From the NCBI GenBank assembly GCA_942493375.1, contig OW818698.1:6076001-6140000 (forward strand): a DNA stretch of 64,000 nt. Direction: 5' to 3'. The position numbers and the translations under genes were made by a program. The first letter of the stretch is position 1. Each line of letters opens with the position of its first letter. Below are positions 42,906-51,918 of this stretch, one piece after another. This stretch comes from G942493375 sp942493375. Its GTDB lineage: Bacteria; Armatimonadota; UBA5829. Below the pieces are notes generated by a model. It ran no database searches and was not told where the DNA came from. It worked only from the letters and a program-made list of their open reading frames with translations.

Positions 42906-45152
42906 ATGAAAATACTATCAACAAGGTTATTGTTATTACTGATATTTATTCTGATATCGGCAGCCGCCGTTTTAGCTGCGCCGAATGCCGGAGTGTTCTG
43001 TGGTAAACAGAAAATCGGCGGAAGCGATTATTATGTGCTATCCAATGCATATACAAGCCTCTCTCTTAATGCCTCGGACCTGACATTATCTGCAATAAGG
43101 GTCCCTGGTAAAGAAAACCTGGTCACAGATCCAGGCTGGCCTTTGTTCAGAATAGGGTTTGTTCAGGAAATCAACAACTGGTTTGAGACAAAGCAGAGCT
43201 GGAGCATCAGCGGACTTGAAGCAACTAAACGATATGCGAAAATCGTTCGCAAGGGTAGCAGTGCAACGCTGGAACTGCATTTTGATAAGTGTCCAGTAAG
43301 TCCAGGCTGGAAAGGTGTTGATGTTCTTGTGAGTATATCACTTGATCCATCAGCCAAATACACACGCTGGAATATGGCTGTCAGTGGAATAGGACCACTC
43401 AAGCTGGGAGAGGTACGCTTCCCGGTATTGACTGGCCTGGGTAGCACTCGAAAAGGGACCGAAAAAACAGACTATATAGTTGGTCCAGTTTTTTCCGGCA
43501 TGAAGTTCACAGAGCCGAGGACGAAGAACCCGTTGACTCAGGGGTTTGTTGAATATCCCGGTCCTGGAATGGCTGTGCAACTGCTTACATATTGTGATGG
43601 AATAAGTTCTCAAAGTTTCATGGTGTCTACCCTGGACAATAGGGGATACAGAAAAACATATGAATCAATCCCCATGCCGGGTGGGAAGTCTTTCACCTGG
43701 AGCGTGATTCACTATCCTGATGGTCGCGAGACTAATGGGAAGTGGTCAATGCCATACAGTGTTGCTATCGGAGCAATAAGCGGTGATTGGTACGATGCAG
43801 CTAAAATCTACAGGGGATGGGCATCCAAACAGCCCAGGTGGAGTCCGATATTGACCCGTAAAGGTGTTCCTGACTGGTTCAAGAACCTCTCAGTATGGTA
43901 TCAGGGACAGGACAGAAACCCATCTGAAGAACTTATGGTTAAACACATCGCTCAGCTTAAAGCTATACGCGAGAGACTTGGGGAAGATATTGCATTCCAC
44001 TGGTATATGTGGCAGAAAGATAAGGACCACGACTACCGTTATCCTGACTATTTCCCATCTCAACCGGGGTTTAAAGAGGCAGTAGCTGAGCTCCAGAAGT
44101 CCGGAGTCCACTGTATGCCCTATATGAACATGAGGTTGTTTGATTCCTTTACAGATATGTGGATAGCAGAAAAGGCCGAACCCTGGGCTATCCCGGATGC
44201 AAAAGGCAAACTCTACGATGGAATCGTCAATGACCGCGTTAAGATGTATACAATGTGCGCTGGCACCAAATACTGGCGGGACAAACTGGTTTATATCATA
44301 ACCAAAATGTTCCAGGACTACGGCACTGACGCTGTCTATTTAGATGAACTCCATACCTATGCCTATTTATGCTATGCCGCCAACCACGAACATAAAGGCT
44401 GCGGTGGGACATATCTTGCTGAAGGTTTCCGGGAAGTTATTGACAGAGTCCGTAAGTCTTTCCCTGACCGTCAGTTGATGTTGACTGGAGAGAATATTTC
44501 TGAGACTTATGCAGATATAATCGATGCACAGTTAGTAGCTCATTCAGACCAGAACCCGGACAGTATCCCATTACTGCAGGCGATAATGAAAGACTGTACG
44601 GTGGAACTGGGCCTGACAATGCGCAGGGACGAAGCCTGGCATATAAGTTGTTTCGCTGCAAGGACAGGATTTGCATTGACCAGAGGCAGGCAACTGGGGT
44701 GGATCCAGTTCGACCAGGGAGATATGATGGATGCCAACCACGTAAAGCAGGTGGATTTCCTCAAGAGCTGTGCTCACGCCCGCAAAGCAGGACAGAATTA
44801 TCTTCTGTATGGAGAGTTCCTAAGGACTCCTATTGTCTCTGCGGGACCGCTGGAGAGCATCCGCTGGTTTGCGGATAAACCAGACGTAATGATGAACCCC
44901 ATACTTGCCGAAGCTTACAAAAGCCCGGATGGAAAACTGGGGATAGTTGCAGCCAACATCACTACTGAAGTTAAGCACGCAGCATTCAAGTTGAACTACA
45001 AAGACTGGCCAATTGTAAAAGGCAAAACATACAAAATGCTGGTCTGGCAGGCAGACAAATGGTCCGAGCCAAAAACCATAACTGCAGGGGACAGCATAAC
45101 GCTAGATATTCCAGCTTACCAGCCGGTGATCCTGGAATTACAGAAGCAGTAG
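42906..45152 (+). CDS. Secreted DUF6259-type glycosidase-like protein
   Basis: 748 residues. Signal peptide LLLLLIFILISAAAVLA. An N-terminal beta-sandwich (about 25-300) is followed by a DUF6259-like TIM barrel (about 300-640), with candidate catalytic acids in VYLDELHTY and LTGENISETYAD, and a C-terminal beta domain ending YQPVILELQKQ. It is a paralogue of 11790-14519, sharing the GDWYDAAKIYR-WA segment and the YMN-R/YVN-E motif, but lacks the DNRLRE domain. It likely acts on extracellular glycans; the substrate is unknown. Confidence 0.8.
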   Translation: MKILSTRLLLLLIFILISAAAVLAAPNAGVFCGKQKIGGSDYYVLSNAYTSLSLNASDLTLSAIRVPGKENLVTDPGWPLFRIGFVQEINNWFETKQSWSISGLEATKRYAKIVRKGSSATLELHFDKCPVSPGWKGVDVLVSISLDPSAKYTRWNMAVSGIGPLKLGEVRFPVLTGLGSTRKGTEKTDYIVGPVFSGMKFTEPRTKNPLTQGFVEYPGPGMAVQLLTYCDGISSQSFMVSTLDNRGYRKTYESIPMPGGKSFTWSVIHYPDGRETNGKWSMPYSVAIGAISGDWYDAAKIYRGWASKQPRWSPILTRKGVPDWFKNLSVWYQGQDRNPSEELMVKHIAQLKAIRERLGEDIAFHWYMWQKDKDHDYRYPDYFPSQPGFKEAVAELQKSGVHCMPYMNMRLFDSFTDMWIAEKAEPWAIPDAKGKLYDGIVNDRVKMYTMCAGTKYWRDKLVYIITKMFQDYGTDAVYLDELHTYAYLCYAANHEHKGCGGTYLAEGFREVIDRVRKSFPDRQLMLTGENISETYADIIDAQLVAHSDQNPDSIPLLQAIMKDCTVELGLTMRRDEAWHISCFAARTGFALTRGRQLGWIQFDQGDMMDANHVKQVDFLKSCAHARKAGQNYLLYGEFLRTPIVSAGPLESIRWFADKPDVMMNPILAEAYKSPDGKLGIVAANITTEVKHAAFKLNYKDWPIVKGKTYKMLVWQADKWSEPKTITAGDSITLDIPAYQPVILELQKQ

Positions 45153-45170
45153 AGCATAGACTAGTTGTTA

Positions 45171-45208
45171 ATCCGACCGATCCGTCAGATCCGACTGATC
45201 GGTCGGAT
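45171..45208 (+). terminator. Hairpin after the DUF6259 gene
   Basis: ATCCGACCGATC (45171-45182) pairs perfectly with GATCGGTCGGAT (45197-45208). It lies 18 bp past the stop and resembles common extragenic GGTCGGAT repeats; termination is plausible. Confidence 0.5.
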
Positions 45209-45278
45209 GATTGCATTCCATAATGTAGTTGACTACCAGAATTCACAGTGTTAGCATTGATGTGTTAAGGTGAATATT

Positions 45279-45527
45279 ATGGCAAAAATACAAGTTCAAC
45301 TTACTGAAAAGCAGGTGCAAACTCTCAATGAGATGGCCCATAATCGTGGGATATCAATGGCGGAAATAATACGCCGTTCTCTCGTTGAATTCATTGATGA
45401 GGCATCTCTTCCTGGTAAAGATGAATTGAGAGAACGAGCTATCGCAGCTGTGGGATCAATTCATTCCGATACTACGGATCTTTCTGCGAGGACTGATGAT
45501 TATCTTGAGAAAATCTACGCAGAATGA
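45279..45527 (+). CDS. Ribbon-helix-helix (CopG/Arc-type) DNA-binding protein, antitoxin-like
   Basis: 82 residues from ATG 45279; a GTG at 45270 overlaps the AAGG ribosome site and was rejected. The first 45 residues are a ribbon-helix-helix motif: AKIQVQLTEKQVQTLNEMA, then RGISMAEIIRRSLVEFI. Such proteins are usually antitoxins that block a toxin through an acidic C-terminal part (here RTDDYLEKIYAE) and repress their own promoter. No toxin gene (for example a PIN-domain gene) follows; the next gene is on the other strand. It may be an orphan. Confidence 0.8.
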   Translation: MAKIQVQLTEKQVQTLNEMAHNRGISMAEIIRRSLVEFIDEASLPGKDELRERAIAAVGSIHSDTTDLSARTDDYLEKIYAE

Positions 45528-45554
45528 CAGTGGTTTCGCGGTACTGCCTGGCTC

Positions 45555-46382
45555 CTAATGCTTCGCAGGATGCAATGTAAATACTGATACTTCCGGGTTG
45601 CAGCGGAATCTCATTGGGATCATGCCATTGAACCCTATCCCACGGTTTACATATAATTTTGCTTTGCCTTGCTGATACCATCCGGACCTGAATCCGAAGT
45701 GTTTGTCCATGAACTTGCGTGTAATGTAGGGAATACCGATCTGTCCGCCATGTGTGTGCCCGGTAAGCACCAGCACCTCTCTGTCCTGAACAAAACGTGC
45801 TGTCTGCGGTTCATGAGTGATTACCACAGTAGCTGCACCTTCAGGGATATCTTTGAAAGTGCTTTCCGCATCTGCATGCCCCTCACCCTCATCATCAATC
45901 CCAGCAATGTACAGTCCAGGCGACAGTTTCCTGGAATTATTCTCAAGTAACGTCAGTCCATACTTACTGGCTGATTTGTGAGTTGCTTCGATTCCCCGGG
46001 AATAATCATGGTTGCCTGCAACTAAATACACACCACGTTTGGGGGTGAGTTTGGCAATTATTTCCATACACTTGTCAGCATAATCAGACGACTGACTGAC
46101 AAAATCACCAGTTACTACTACATAGTCAGCGTTGCATTTATTAGCAGCTTCGACTGCCCTTTCAATCAGGCTTTCAGGCACAAATGGGCCTAGATGCAGG
46201 TCTGACAACTGCACAATCCGCAAACCATCCAACTCTCCAGGAAGGTCCTGCAGGTAAACATCATTTTGAGTTACATCAATATGCAGTGTTTCAACGGAAA
46301 TCTTCCAAATGCCAAGCAGCATGAGCATTCCAACAGTTATCCGGACGGCAATTTTGTGGCGGTCATAAAAACGAATAGGCAT
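45555..46382 (-). CDS. Membrane-anchored calcineurin-type metallophosphoesterase
   Basis: About 275 residues from ATG 46382; a GTG at 46433 would add 17 residues, and neither has a good ribosome site. One N-terminal helix (IAVRITVGMLMLLGIW) anchors the enzyme. Metal-binding motifs are in order: SDLHLGPF (DxH), VVTGDF (GD), AGNHDYSRG (GNHD), THEP and LTGHTHGGQIG. The arrangement fits the YkuE/YaeI group, some members of which act on lipid-linked phosphate such as UDP-2,3-diacylglucosamine; the substrate here is unknown. Confidence 0.88.
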   Translation of the reverse strand: MPIRFYDRHKIAVRITVGMLMLLGIWKISVETLHIDVTQNDVYLQDLPGELDGLRIVQLSDLHLGPFVPESLIERAVEAANKCNADYVVVTGDFVSQSSDYADKCMEIIAKLTPKRGVYLVAGNHDYSRGIEATHKSASKYGLTLLENNSRKLSPGLYIAGIDDEGEGHADAESTFKDIPEGAATVVITHEPQTARFVQDREVLVLTGHTHGGQIGIPYITRKFMDKHFGFRSGWYQQGKAKLYVNRGIGFNGMIPMRFRCNPEVSVFTLHPAKH

Positions 46383-46755
46383 AAAAATAAATACGCGAGA
46401 TACATCAACAGAGTTCCCGGAGCAATTACCCACATATGGAGAAAAGATGGGTTATAATCTGGTGGGGATGTTTTTGAATCGCGAATTTCGCGGAAAGGAA
46501 CTTGGCATAAACCGAAAAACTAACTGGTTATGCGATATCCTTTTCCCTTCCGCGAATTCCCATCTCCTCCGCGAAATCCGCGATTCAAAAGCATGTAATT
46601 CGCGATTCAAAAGCATGTAATTCGCGATTCAAACGTTGACATACATTCCCACCCATGTTAATGTACCTTGGTTACAGATGAAAGCCTGCGCGCGCATTGT
46701 ATGTGCATAGGTATACTGCTGTACAAATGGTTTCTTGAAAGGTGTTATTCGTATT
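46383..46755. repeat. Intergenic region with CGCGAAT-type repeats, including a 22-bp tandem
   Basis: GAATCGCGAATTTCGCGGAAAGG at about 46476 (first 20 bases given as the family hallmark) pairs in part with CCTTTTCCCTTCCGCGAATT near 46528-46548. From 46579, a 22-bp unit (CGCGATTCAAAAGCATGTAA plus TT) occurs twice and then partly (46579, 46601, 46623). The repeat family is shared with 34840 and, more loosely, 52676-52945. It is too short and too few to be CRISPR. Confidence 0.7.
46636..46664 (+). promoter_or_regulatory. Candidate sigma70-type promoter for the dehydrogenase gene
   Basis: TTGACA (46636-46641) and TAATGT (46659-46664) are spaced by 17 bp, about 90 bp before the start codon at 46756. 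Confidence 0.5.
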
Positions 46756-47793
46756 ATGAAAGCTGTCAGACTGCACGGGCTCCGTGATCTGCGCACGCAC
46801 GATGAGCCGGTGCCACAGCCGTTGCCCGGTGAAGTGCAAATACAAGTAAAGTCTGTTGGGGTCTGCGCATCCGACGGACACTGGTATAGAGATGGACGCA
46901 TAGGTTCCACTGTGTTGTCTGCACCATTGATCCTTGGGCACGAGGCCTCAGGGGTTATTATTGCAGTGGGTGAGGATGTATCTCCTGAAAGAGTAGGGGA
47001 ACGCATAGCCATCGAACCGGCCAAACCCTGCATGAAGTGTGAGTTCTGCCTGGCTGGACATTATAATGTATGCCCGAATATACCGTTCTTTGGAACTCCT
47101 CCGACGGATGGTTGTTTCTGCGAATATGTATGCTGGCCTGCTAACCTTGCACTAAAAGCTCCTGATTGCATGTCTTTTGATGAGATTGCAATGCTTGAAC
47201 CTATGGCAGTCGGAGTATATGCTATCGATCTATCACTGATGAAATCCACTGACAATATTCTGGTGATGGGTGCAGGTGCAATCGGACTATCGGTTATTCA
47301 GGCTGCAAAGGCTCATGGCGCTGCTCAGATTATAGTCAGCGAACCTGTCAAAGAACGCAGAGAACTGGCGTTAAAACTTGGGGCAACTGATGCAGTCGAT
47401 CCAGGTAGTTCTGATGCAGTTGCAGATGTGCATGCTCTTACCAACAACCGTGGTGTAGATATAGCGTTTGAGTGCACAGGGGCTGAGCAGTCCACTGTGG
47501 ATGCCTCCCGCATGGTCAAAGTGCTTGGCAAGGTGATGGTAATCGGCATACCCGATGAGGACTTCTACCATTTTGATGCATCATCCTCACGCCGCAAAGA
47601 ACTGACAGTTGTCTTTGTCAGAAGAAGCAACCTTACAACCGAACGTTCAATGGAACTGGTTGCCGAAAAGAAGATCGATGTAGCCTCCTACGCTACCCAC
47701 CGTTATCCTCTGGACAAGGTAGGGGAAGCTATGGAGACAATGATAAGTAAACGTGACGGAGTAGTAAGAGCCGTAATAGCTGTTTCAGATTAG
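46756..47793 (+). CDS. Zinc-dependent medium-chain alcohol/sugar dehydrogenase
   Basis: 345 residues from ATG 46756 with AAAGGTG about 12 bp upstream. Zinc medium-chain dehydrogenase: catalytic-zinc ligands in VGVCASDGHW and ILGHEASGV, the structural-zinc four-Cys set CMKCEFCLAGHYNVC, and the NAD(P)-binding motif VMGAGAIGLSVIQAA. The overall pattern is closest to sorbitol/threonine-type dehydrogenases that oxidise a polyol or sugar alcohol to a keto-sugar. It precedes the GHL6, kinase and SIS genes on the same strand, suggesting a role in the same sugar pathway. Confidence 0.9.
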   Translation: MKAVRLHGLRDLRTHDEPVPQPLPGEVQIQVKSVGVCASDGHWYRDGRIGSTVLSAPLILGHEASGVIIAVGEDVSPERVGERIAIEPAKPCMKCEFCLAGHYNVCPNIPFFGTPPTDGCFCEYVCWPANLALKAPDCMSFDEIAMLEPMAVGVYAIDLSLMKSTDNILVMGAGAIGLSVIQAAKAHGAAQIIVSEPVKERRELALKLGATDAVDPGSSDAVADVHALTNNRGVDIAFECTGAEQSTVDASRMVKVLGKVMVIGIPDEDFYHFDASSSRRKELTVVFVRRSNLTTERSMELVAEKKIDVASYATHRYPLDKVGEAMETMISKRDGVVRAVIAVSD

Positions 47794-47826
47794 AATTATG
47801 AATTCTGAATGATGAAGTAGGATAGT

Positions 47827-47903
47827 TGTCATCCTGAGGAACGAAGGATCTGCTTTTTACTAATGGATTATTAAAAGCAGATCCTTCGTTCCTCAGGATG
47901 ACA
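47827..47903. repeat. Long perfect inverted repeat (GTCATCCTGAGGAACGAAGG family)
   Basis: 31-bp arms at 47827-47857 and 47873-47903 pair perfectly around a 15-nt loop. It lies between the dehydrogenase stop (47793) and the GHL6 gene (47942). If transcribed, it would form a very stable hairpin that could end or process the message. Confidence 0.9.
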
Positions 47904-47941
47904 GACTTTTCCAATATCTAACATCCAAAAGAGAGGGTTCA

Positions 47942-49954
47942 ATGTCCAATTATAAGCTTAGATTCAGACAAATACACCTTGATTTCCATACATCTCCCCA
48001 TATTCCCGGGATAGGAGAGAAGTTTGATAAAAAACAGTGGCAGGAAGCTTTGCAGGTCGGCCATGTTAATTCGATCACTACTTTCTCCAAATGCCATCAT
48101 GGCTGGTCATATCATCCAACTAACGTTGGAAAGATTCATCCCAATTTGAATTTTGACCTGCTCAGAGCACAGTTTGATGCAAGTAAAGAGATCGGGGTCA
48201 ATGTTCCGATCTATCTTTCTGCAGGCGTTGACAGCGTAGCCGGTTATGAGCATCCTGAATGGAGAGAACTCTCTTATGAAGGCGCATATTCCGGTTGGTG
48301 CGGACCCATCCACCAGGCTGGATTCATGACTATGTGTTTCAACAGCCCATATCTTGGTTATCTTTGCGATCAGATCAGTGAAGCCGTGCGGCTTTTCCCT
48401 GATGGAGACGGGATTTTCCTTGATATCATCTTCCAGGGAGATTGCTGCTGCACTTACTGTCTGGACTATATGGCAAAGAACGGTCTGGATGCTGACAAGC
48501 CCGAAGACCGCGCAAAGTGCTCTCAGCATGGTCTGAACCAGTACTATATTGAGACCACCAAAGCATGCAAATGCGATAATCCTAACTACCCTATTTTCCA
48601 CAACAGTGGTCACGTGACTAAGGGCAACCGTGATATCCTCAAACACTTCAGCCACCTGGAGCTGGAATCTCTGCCTACCGGTGGATGGGGATATGATCAC
48701 TTCCCAATGTCCGCAAACTATGTTCAGAACCTTGGCTTGGACTTCCTGGGAATGACCGGCAAGTTCCACACAACATGGGGAGAGTTCGGTGGATTCAAAC
48801 ATCCTAACGCATTGAAGTATGAATGTGCTGCTATGCTGGCATATGGATCAAAGTGCAGCGTGGGAGACCAACTTCATCCCTCTGGTGAAGCTGACATGAC
48901 TACATATAAGCTGATCGGTGAAGCATATGCGGACGTTGAAGCCAAGGAAGCCTGGTGCGATAACGTCACAGGCGTTGCCGATATTGGAGTCCTTTCCAGT
49001 GAAGCAGAGTTCAAGAGCTCTCACGCTGAGACCGGTGCCTCCAGAGTATTGCTGGAAGGTCATTTCCTGTTCAACCTGCTTGATAGAGAATGCGACTTTG
49101 CTCCATATAAACTAATGATTCTCCCTGACGGAGTTTTGATAGATGAAGCCCTGAAAGCCAAAGTAGATGCCTACCTGGCAGGTGGAGGAAAACTCCTGCT
49201 GACCGGCGCCAGTGGACTTAAAGCTGATGGATCTGGATTTGCATTCGATACAGGAGCTGACTGGTTCGGTGAAAGTGAGTTCAGTCCGGACTTCATTCAG
49301 TTTGCAGATAAGGTGGCTCCCTCATTCATACAGAGCCCACTGGTTATGTATAGAAAGAGCCAGAGAATCAAAGTAACTGATGGAGAGAACCTCGGAACTA
49401 TCTGTGATCCTTACTTCAATAGATCCTGGAAGCATTTCTGCAGCCATCAGCACGCACCAAGCGCAGGCCCAACAGAGTTTGCATCAGGAGTAAGCAAAGG
49501 CAACATCACTTACCTTGCACACCCTGTATTTACCATCTATTATGCAATGGGTGCAGTTGCTTACAAAGAATACGCAGTCAACGTGATCAATTCCATACTC
49601 GGATGCAGCAATACAGTGAAGACCAATATGCCTTCAACTGCCAGAGTCAGCATCAAAGAGCAGCCGGAGGAGAACCGTTACATCCTGCACCTGCTGTATG
49701 CAAACACTATCTCCCGTGGAGCAACTGGTGGAATGCACACAACAGCTTCCGATGAACGGATGGTCTCAGTTGAGGTAATTGAGGAACTTCTGCCGCTGCA
49801 CGATGTAAAAGTCGATGTATGTTTGCCTAAAGAGATCAAGAAGATTACTCTTGAGCCTCAGGGAGTCGAACTGCCGATAAAGATTGAAAATGGCAGAATA
49901 TCAATAGAACAGGAAAAACTAGTCTGCCATCAGATGGTGGTCCTACACTACTGA
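47942..49954 (+). CDS. GHL6-type alpha-amylase-family-like glycosyl hydrolase (cytoplasmic)
   Basis: 670 residues with no signal peptide. The N-terminal barrel (about 1-330) matches the hypothetical glycosyl hydrolase 6 (GHL6) family: RQIHLDFHTSPHIPGIGEKF, HVNSITTFSKCHHGWSYHP and GDGIFLDIIFQGDCC. The C-terminal half has a GAT-like alpha/beta domain, as in beta-galactosidase trimerisation regions (YKLMILPDGVLIDEALKA), then a beta domain. It carries many Cys residues (CCCTYC near residue 170), possibly for a metal. GAGGG precedes the ATG. It probably cuts an imported oligosaccharide or glycoside; the linkage is unknown. Confidence 0.85.
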   Translation: MSNYKLRFRQIHLDFHTSPHIPGIGEKFDKKQWQEALQVGHVNSITTFSKCHHGWSYHPTNVGKIHPNLNFDLLRAQFDASKEIGVNVPIYLSAGVDSVAGYEHPEWRELSYEGAYSGWCGPIHQAGFMTMCFNSPYLGYLCDQISEAVRLFPDGDGIFLDIIFQGDCCCTYCLDYMAKNGLDADKPEDRAKCSQHGLNQYYIETTKACKCDNPNYPIFHNSGHVTKGNRDILKHFSHLELESLPTGGWGYDHFPMSANYVQNLGLDFLGMTGKFHTTWGEFGGFKHPNALKYECAAMLAYGSKCSVGDQLHPSGEADMTTYKLIGEAYADVEAKEAWCDNVTGVADIGVLSSEAEFKSSHAETGASRVLLEGHFLFNLLDRECDFAPYKLMILPDGVLIDEALKAKVDAYLAGGGKLLLTGASGLKADGSGFAFDTGADWFGESEFSPDFIQFADKVAPSFIQSPLVMYRKSQRIKVTDGENLGTICDPYFNRSWKHFCSHQHAPSAGPTEFASGVSKGNITYLAHPVFTIYYAMGAVAYKEYAVNVINSILGCSNTVKTNMPSTARVSIKEQPEENRYILHLLYANTISRGATGGMHTTASDERMVSVEVIEELLPLHDVKVDVCLPKEIKKITLEPQGVELPIKIENGRISIEQEKLVCHQMVVLHY

Positions 49955-49982
49955 TTGTAGCCAAATAAGGGAAATGGCACTG

Positions 49983-50011
49983 TTGGGGCTGAACAATATG
50001 TTCAGCCCCAA
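49983..50011 (+). terminator. Strong hairpin after the GHL6 gene
   Basis: TTGGGGCTGAACA (49983-49995) pairs perfectly over 13 bp with TGTTCAGCCCCAA (49999-50011), leaving a 3-nt loop. It lies 29 bp after the stop. There is no T-run. Confidence 0.6.
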
Positions 50012-50141
50012 TGTGCGGATTAATACTATATTACAGAAAACCACTCACCCAATTCCCCCTTGAAAGTGGGAATGAAGTTGGACATTTACAACGGGTGAAA
50101 TATAAAACCGAATACTGAAAAAATACATAGGTTGTAATATC

Positions 50142-51155
50142 ATGAGATATATTCTAGCAGTAGACAGTGGAGGCACCAAGACGGAATCGATTTTGGTGCA
50201 GGAAGATGGAGTCCCTATAGGTTGGGGACGTTTTGACGCCAGTGCACAGACTGCCGGCCACAGTGTTGTTGGGGGCGGTCGCAGTAAAGAATCTATTGTA
50301 TCTGCAATTGAACAGGCTATGGGAGACTACCGCCCGGATACACTATATATCAAACACGGTTATGGATCTTTAATGGGTGAGATCTTTCCGTATGAATGCC
50401 ATCTTAATAAACTTAGTGTAGGCGAATATACCGGGGCATATGCTTTAGCCGGTGAGACATGCGGGATTGTAGCGCTATGCGGTACCGGAGCGTTCATCCG
50501 TGGAGAGACCCGGGATGGCCGTACTTTGCACTTGGACGGATTTGGTCCCAACCTTGGGGATTATGGTAGTGGATATCAGATAGGTATCCAGGCGATCCGC
50601 GCTGCTGCCCGATCGGAGTTTCATCCCAGGCACGCCACTAATCTAGTCAAACCAGTTCTGGAGACCTGCCTTGGGACTTCGGAGAAAAAGAGTGTTTACG
50701 ATCTTATCCACTATATGCTCCAGTTCCACGATAGATCAGAGATTGCGGCTCTGGCAAAAGTCGTCGATCGTATGGCAAATGCCGGGGATAAGATCGCAAT
50801 TACTATTCTGAGACAAAACGCTGCAGGCTTGGCTGAAACACTCTTTGATGTAGTGGACCGTTTGGGAATAGCAAATGAGGACTATGTGCTTGTAGGCAGT
50901 GGAAGTATTTGCACAAAGTCCAATATTTATTGGAAAGAATTCTGCAGGCTGGTAAAGAGGTTTGCTCCCGGTCTCAGACCCGTTCGACTCGATATGCCGA
51001 ACGTTATAGGAGAAGCCCTTATGATGCTAAAGCAGGTTGATCCCACAGACTGGCAGGAGAAGCGTCTGCGGTTGCTTTCCGGCGCTCCTGCGCTAATGTC
51101 AGCAGCAGCCAATAAACAAGTTGCACCACCCGCAAGACCTAATGATGCGGGTTAA
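50142..51155 (+). CDS. BadF/BadG/BcrA/BcrD-type ATPase, N-acetylglucosamine kinase-like
   Basis: 337 residues. ASKHA fold: phosphate-1 motif AVDSGGTKTESILV at the N-terminus, CGTGAFIRGE for phosphate 2, the acidic FGPNLGDYGSGYQIGIQAIR segment typical of GlcNAc/hexosamine kinases of this family, and the adenosine motif VLVGSGSI. Eukaryotic and bacterial members phosphorylate GlcNAc or related amino sugars at O6. Together with the two SIS proteins directly downstream, an amino-sugar or similar hexose pathway is likely (inference). The gene ends 21 bp before the first SIS gene. Confidence 0.85.
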   Translation: MRYILAVDSGGTKTESILVQEDGVPIGWGRFDASAQTAGHSVVGGGRSKESIVSAIEQAMGDYRPDTLYIKHGYGSLMGEIFPYECHLNKLSVGEYTGAYALAGETCGIVALCGTGAFIRGETRDGRTLHLDGFGPNLGDYGSGYQIGIQAIRAAARSEFHPRHATNLVKPVLETCLGTSEKKSVYDLIHYMLQFHDRSEIAALAKVVDRMANAGDKIAITILRQNAAGLAETLFDVVDRLGIANEDYVLVGSGSICTKSNIYWKEFCRLVKRFAPGLRPVRLDMPNVIGEALMMLKQVDPTDWQEKRLRLLSGAPALMSAAANKQVAPPARPNDAG

Positions 51156-51176
51156 TGAATAGAGAGGTAATTGAAA

Positions 51177-51917
51177 ATGGTTCCTGTAAAGTATCTTAAC
51201 GCAATTCGGGGTATCCTCGACCATCTGGAAAACACTCAGTTGGACAACGTAGAGAAAGCAGCAGACATTTGCATAGAGTCCATCAACAATGGTGGTATGA
51301 TCTACACTGCAGCTATCGGTCACAGCAATGAAGCCGATTTCCTCAACAGAGCTGGTGGACTGGCTGTAATCCAGGCATTTAGTTTCAACTTCAACGTCAA
51401 TGCTGGAGTTCCTACCTGCAAGCAAAACCGCGAGAGACCGGAACCGATTGAAGTCGATCTGGAGACAGTCCGTTTTGCTCTCAAAGCTGGAAACGTAAGG
51501 GCAGGGGATGTTATGGTCATTGGATCAGTCTCAGGTAAAAGCCGTTATCCGGTAGAGCTTGCAATAGCATGCGCAGATATGGGAGTCAAAGTCATTGGCT
51601 TCACTTCACTAGAATATACCGCCAATGTTGAGTCCACCCATCCTTCGGGCAAGAAGCTGCTTGACGTATGTGATGTAGTAGTAGACAACGGCGCTCCTTA
51701 TGGTGATGCTGCTGTTGAGATCCCTGGAATGGACAACAAGATGCTACCGGTCTCCGGAGCTTCGATGGTTGTTTCAGGCTGGCTTATCTGGGGTCGTGTC
51801 ATGGAGAAAATGACCGCTGCCGGTAATGCTCCCACCACATTCATCAGCATCAATGGCAAGGGCGGCAAAGAGTTCTATGACAACGCTATTGCCCAGTATA
51901 ACGAGCGAGGTTACTAA
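51177..51917 (+). CDS. SIS-domain sugar isomerase-like protein (first copy)
   Basis: 246 residues from ATG 51177, with AGAGAGG 9 bp upstream; a TTG at 51171 is too close to that site. Sugar isomerase (SIS) fold as in the UPF0309 family: GGMIYTAAIGHSNEADFLN (phosphate-binding-loop region), GDVMVIGSVSGKSRYPVELA and KVIGFTSLEYTANVESTHPS. UPF0309 proteins are thought to act on phosphosugars, but the reaction is not known. It ends 1 bp before the next SIS gene begins, with the same length (246 residues), so they arose by duplication and may form a heteromer. Confidence 0.88.
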   Translation: MVPVKYLNAIRGILDHLENTQLDNVEKAADICIESINNGGMIYTAAIGHSNEADFLNRAGGLAVIQAFSFNFNVNAGVPTCKQNRERPEPIEVDLETVRFALKAGNVRAGDVMVIGSVSGKSRYPVELAIACADMGVKVIGFTSLEYTANVESTHPSGKKLLDVCDVVVDNGAPYGDAAVEIPGMDNKMLPVSGASMVVSGWLIWGRVMEKMTAAGNAPTTFISINGKGGKEFYDNAIAQYNERGY

Positions 51918-51918
51918 T

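Noticed and set aside
46579..46633. CRISPR-like direct repeats
   Set aside because: The 22-bp units are back to back without spacers; there are no cas genes.
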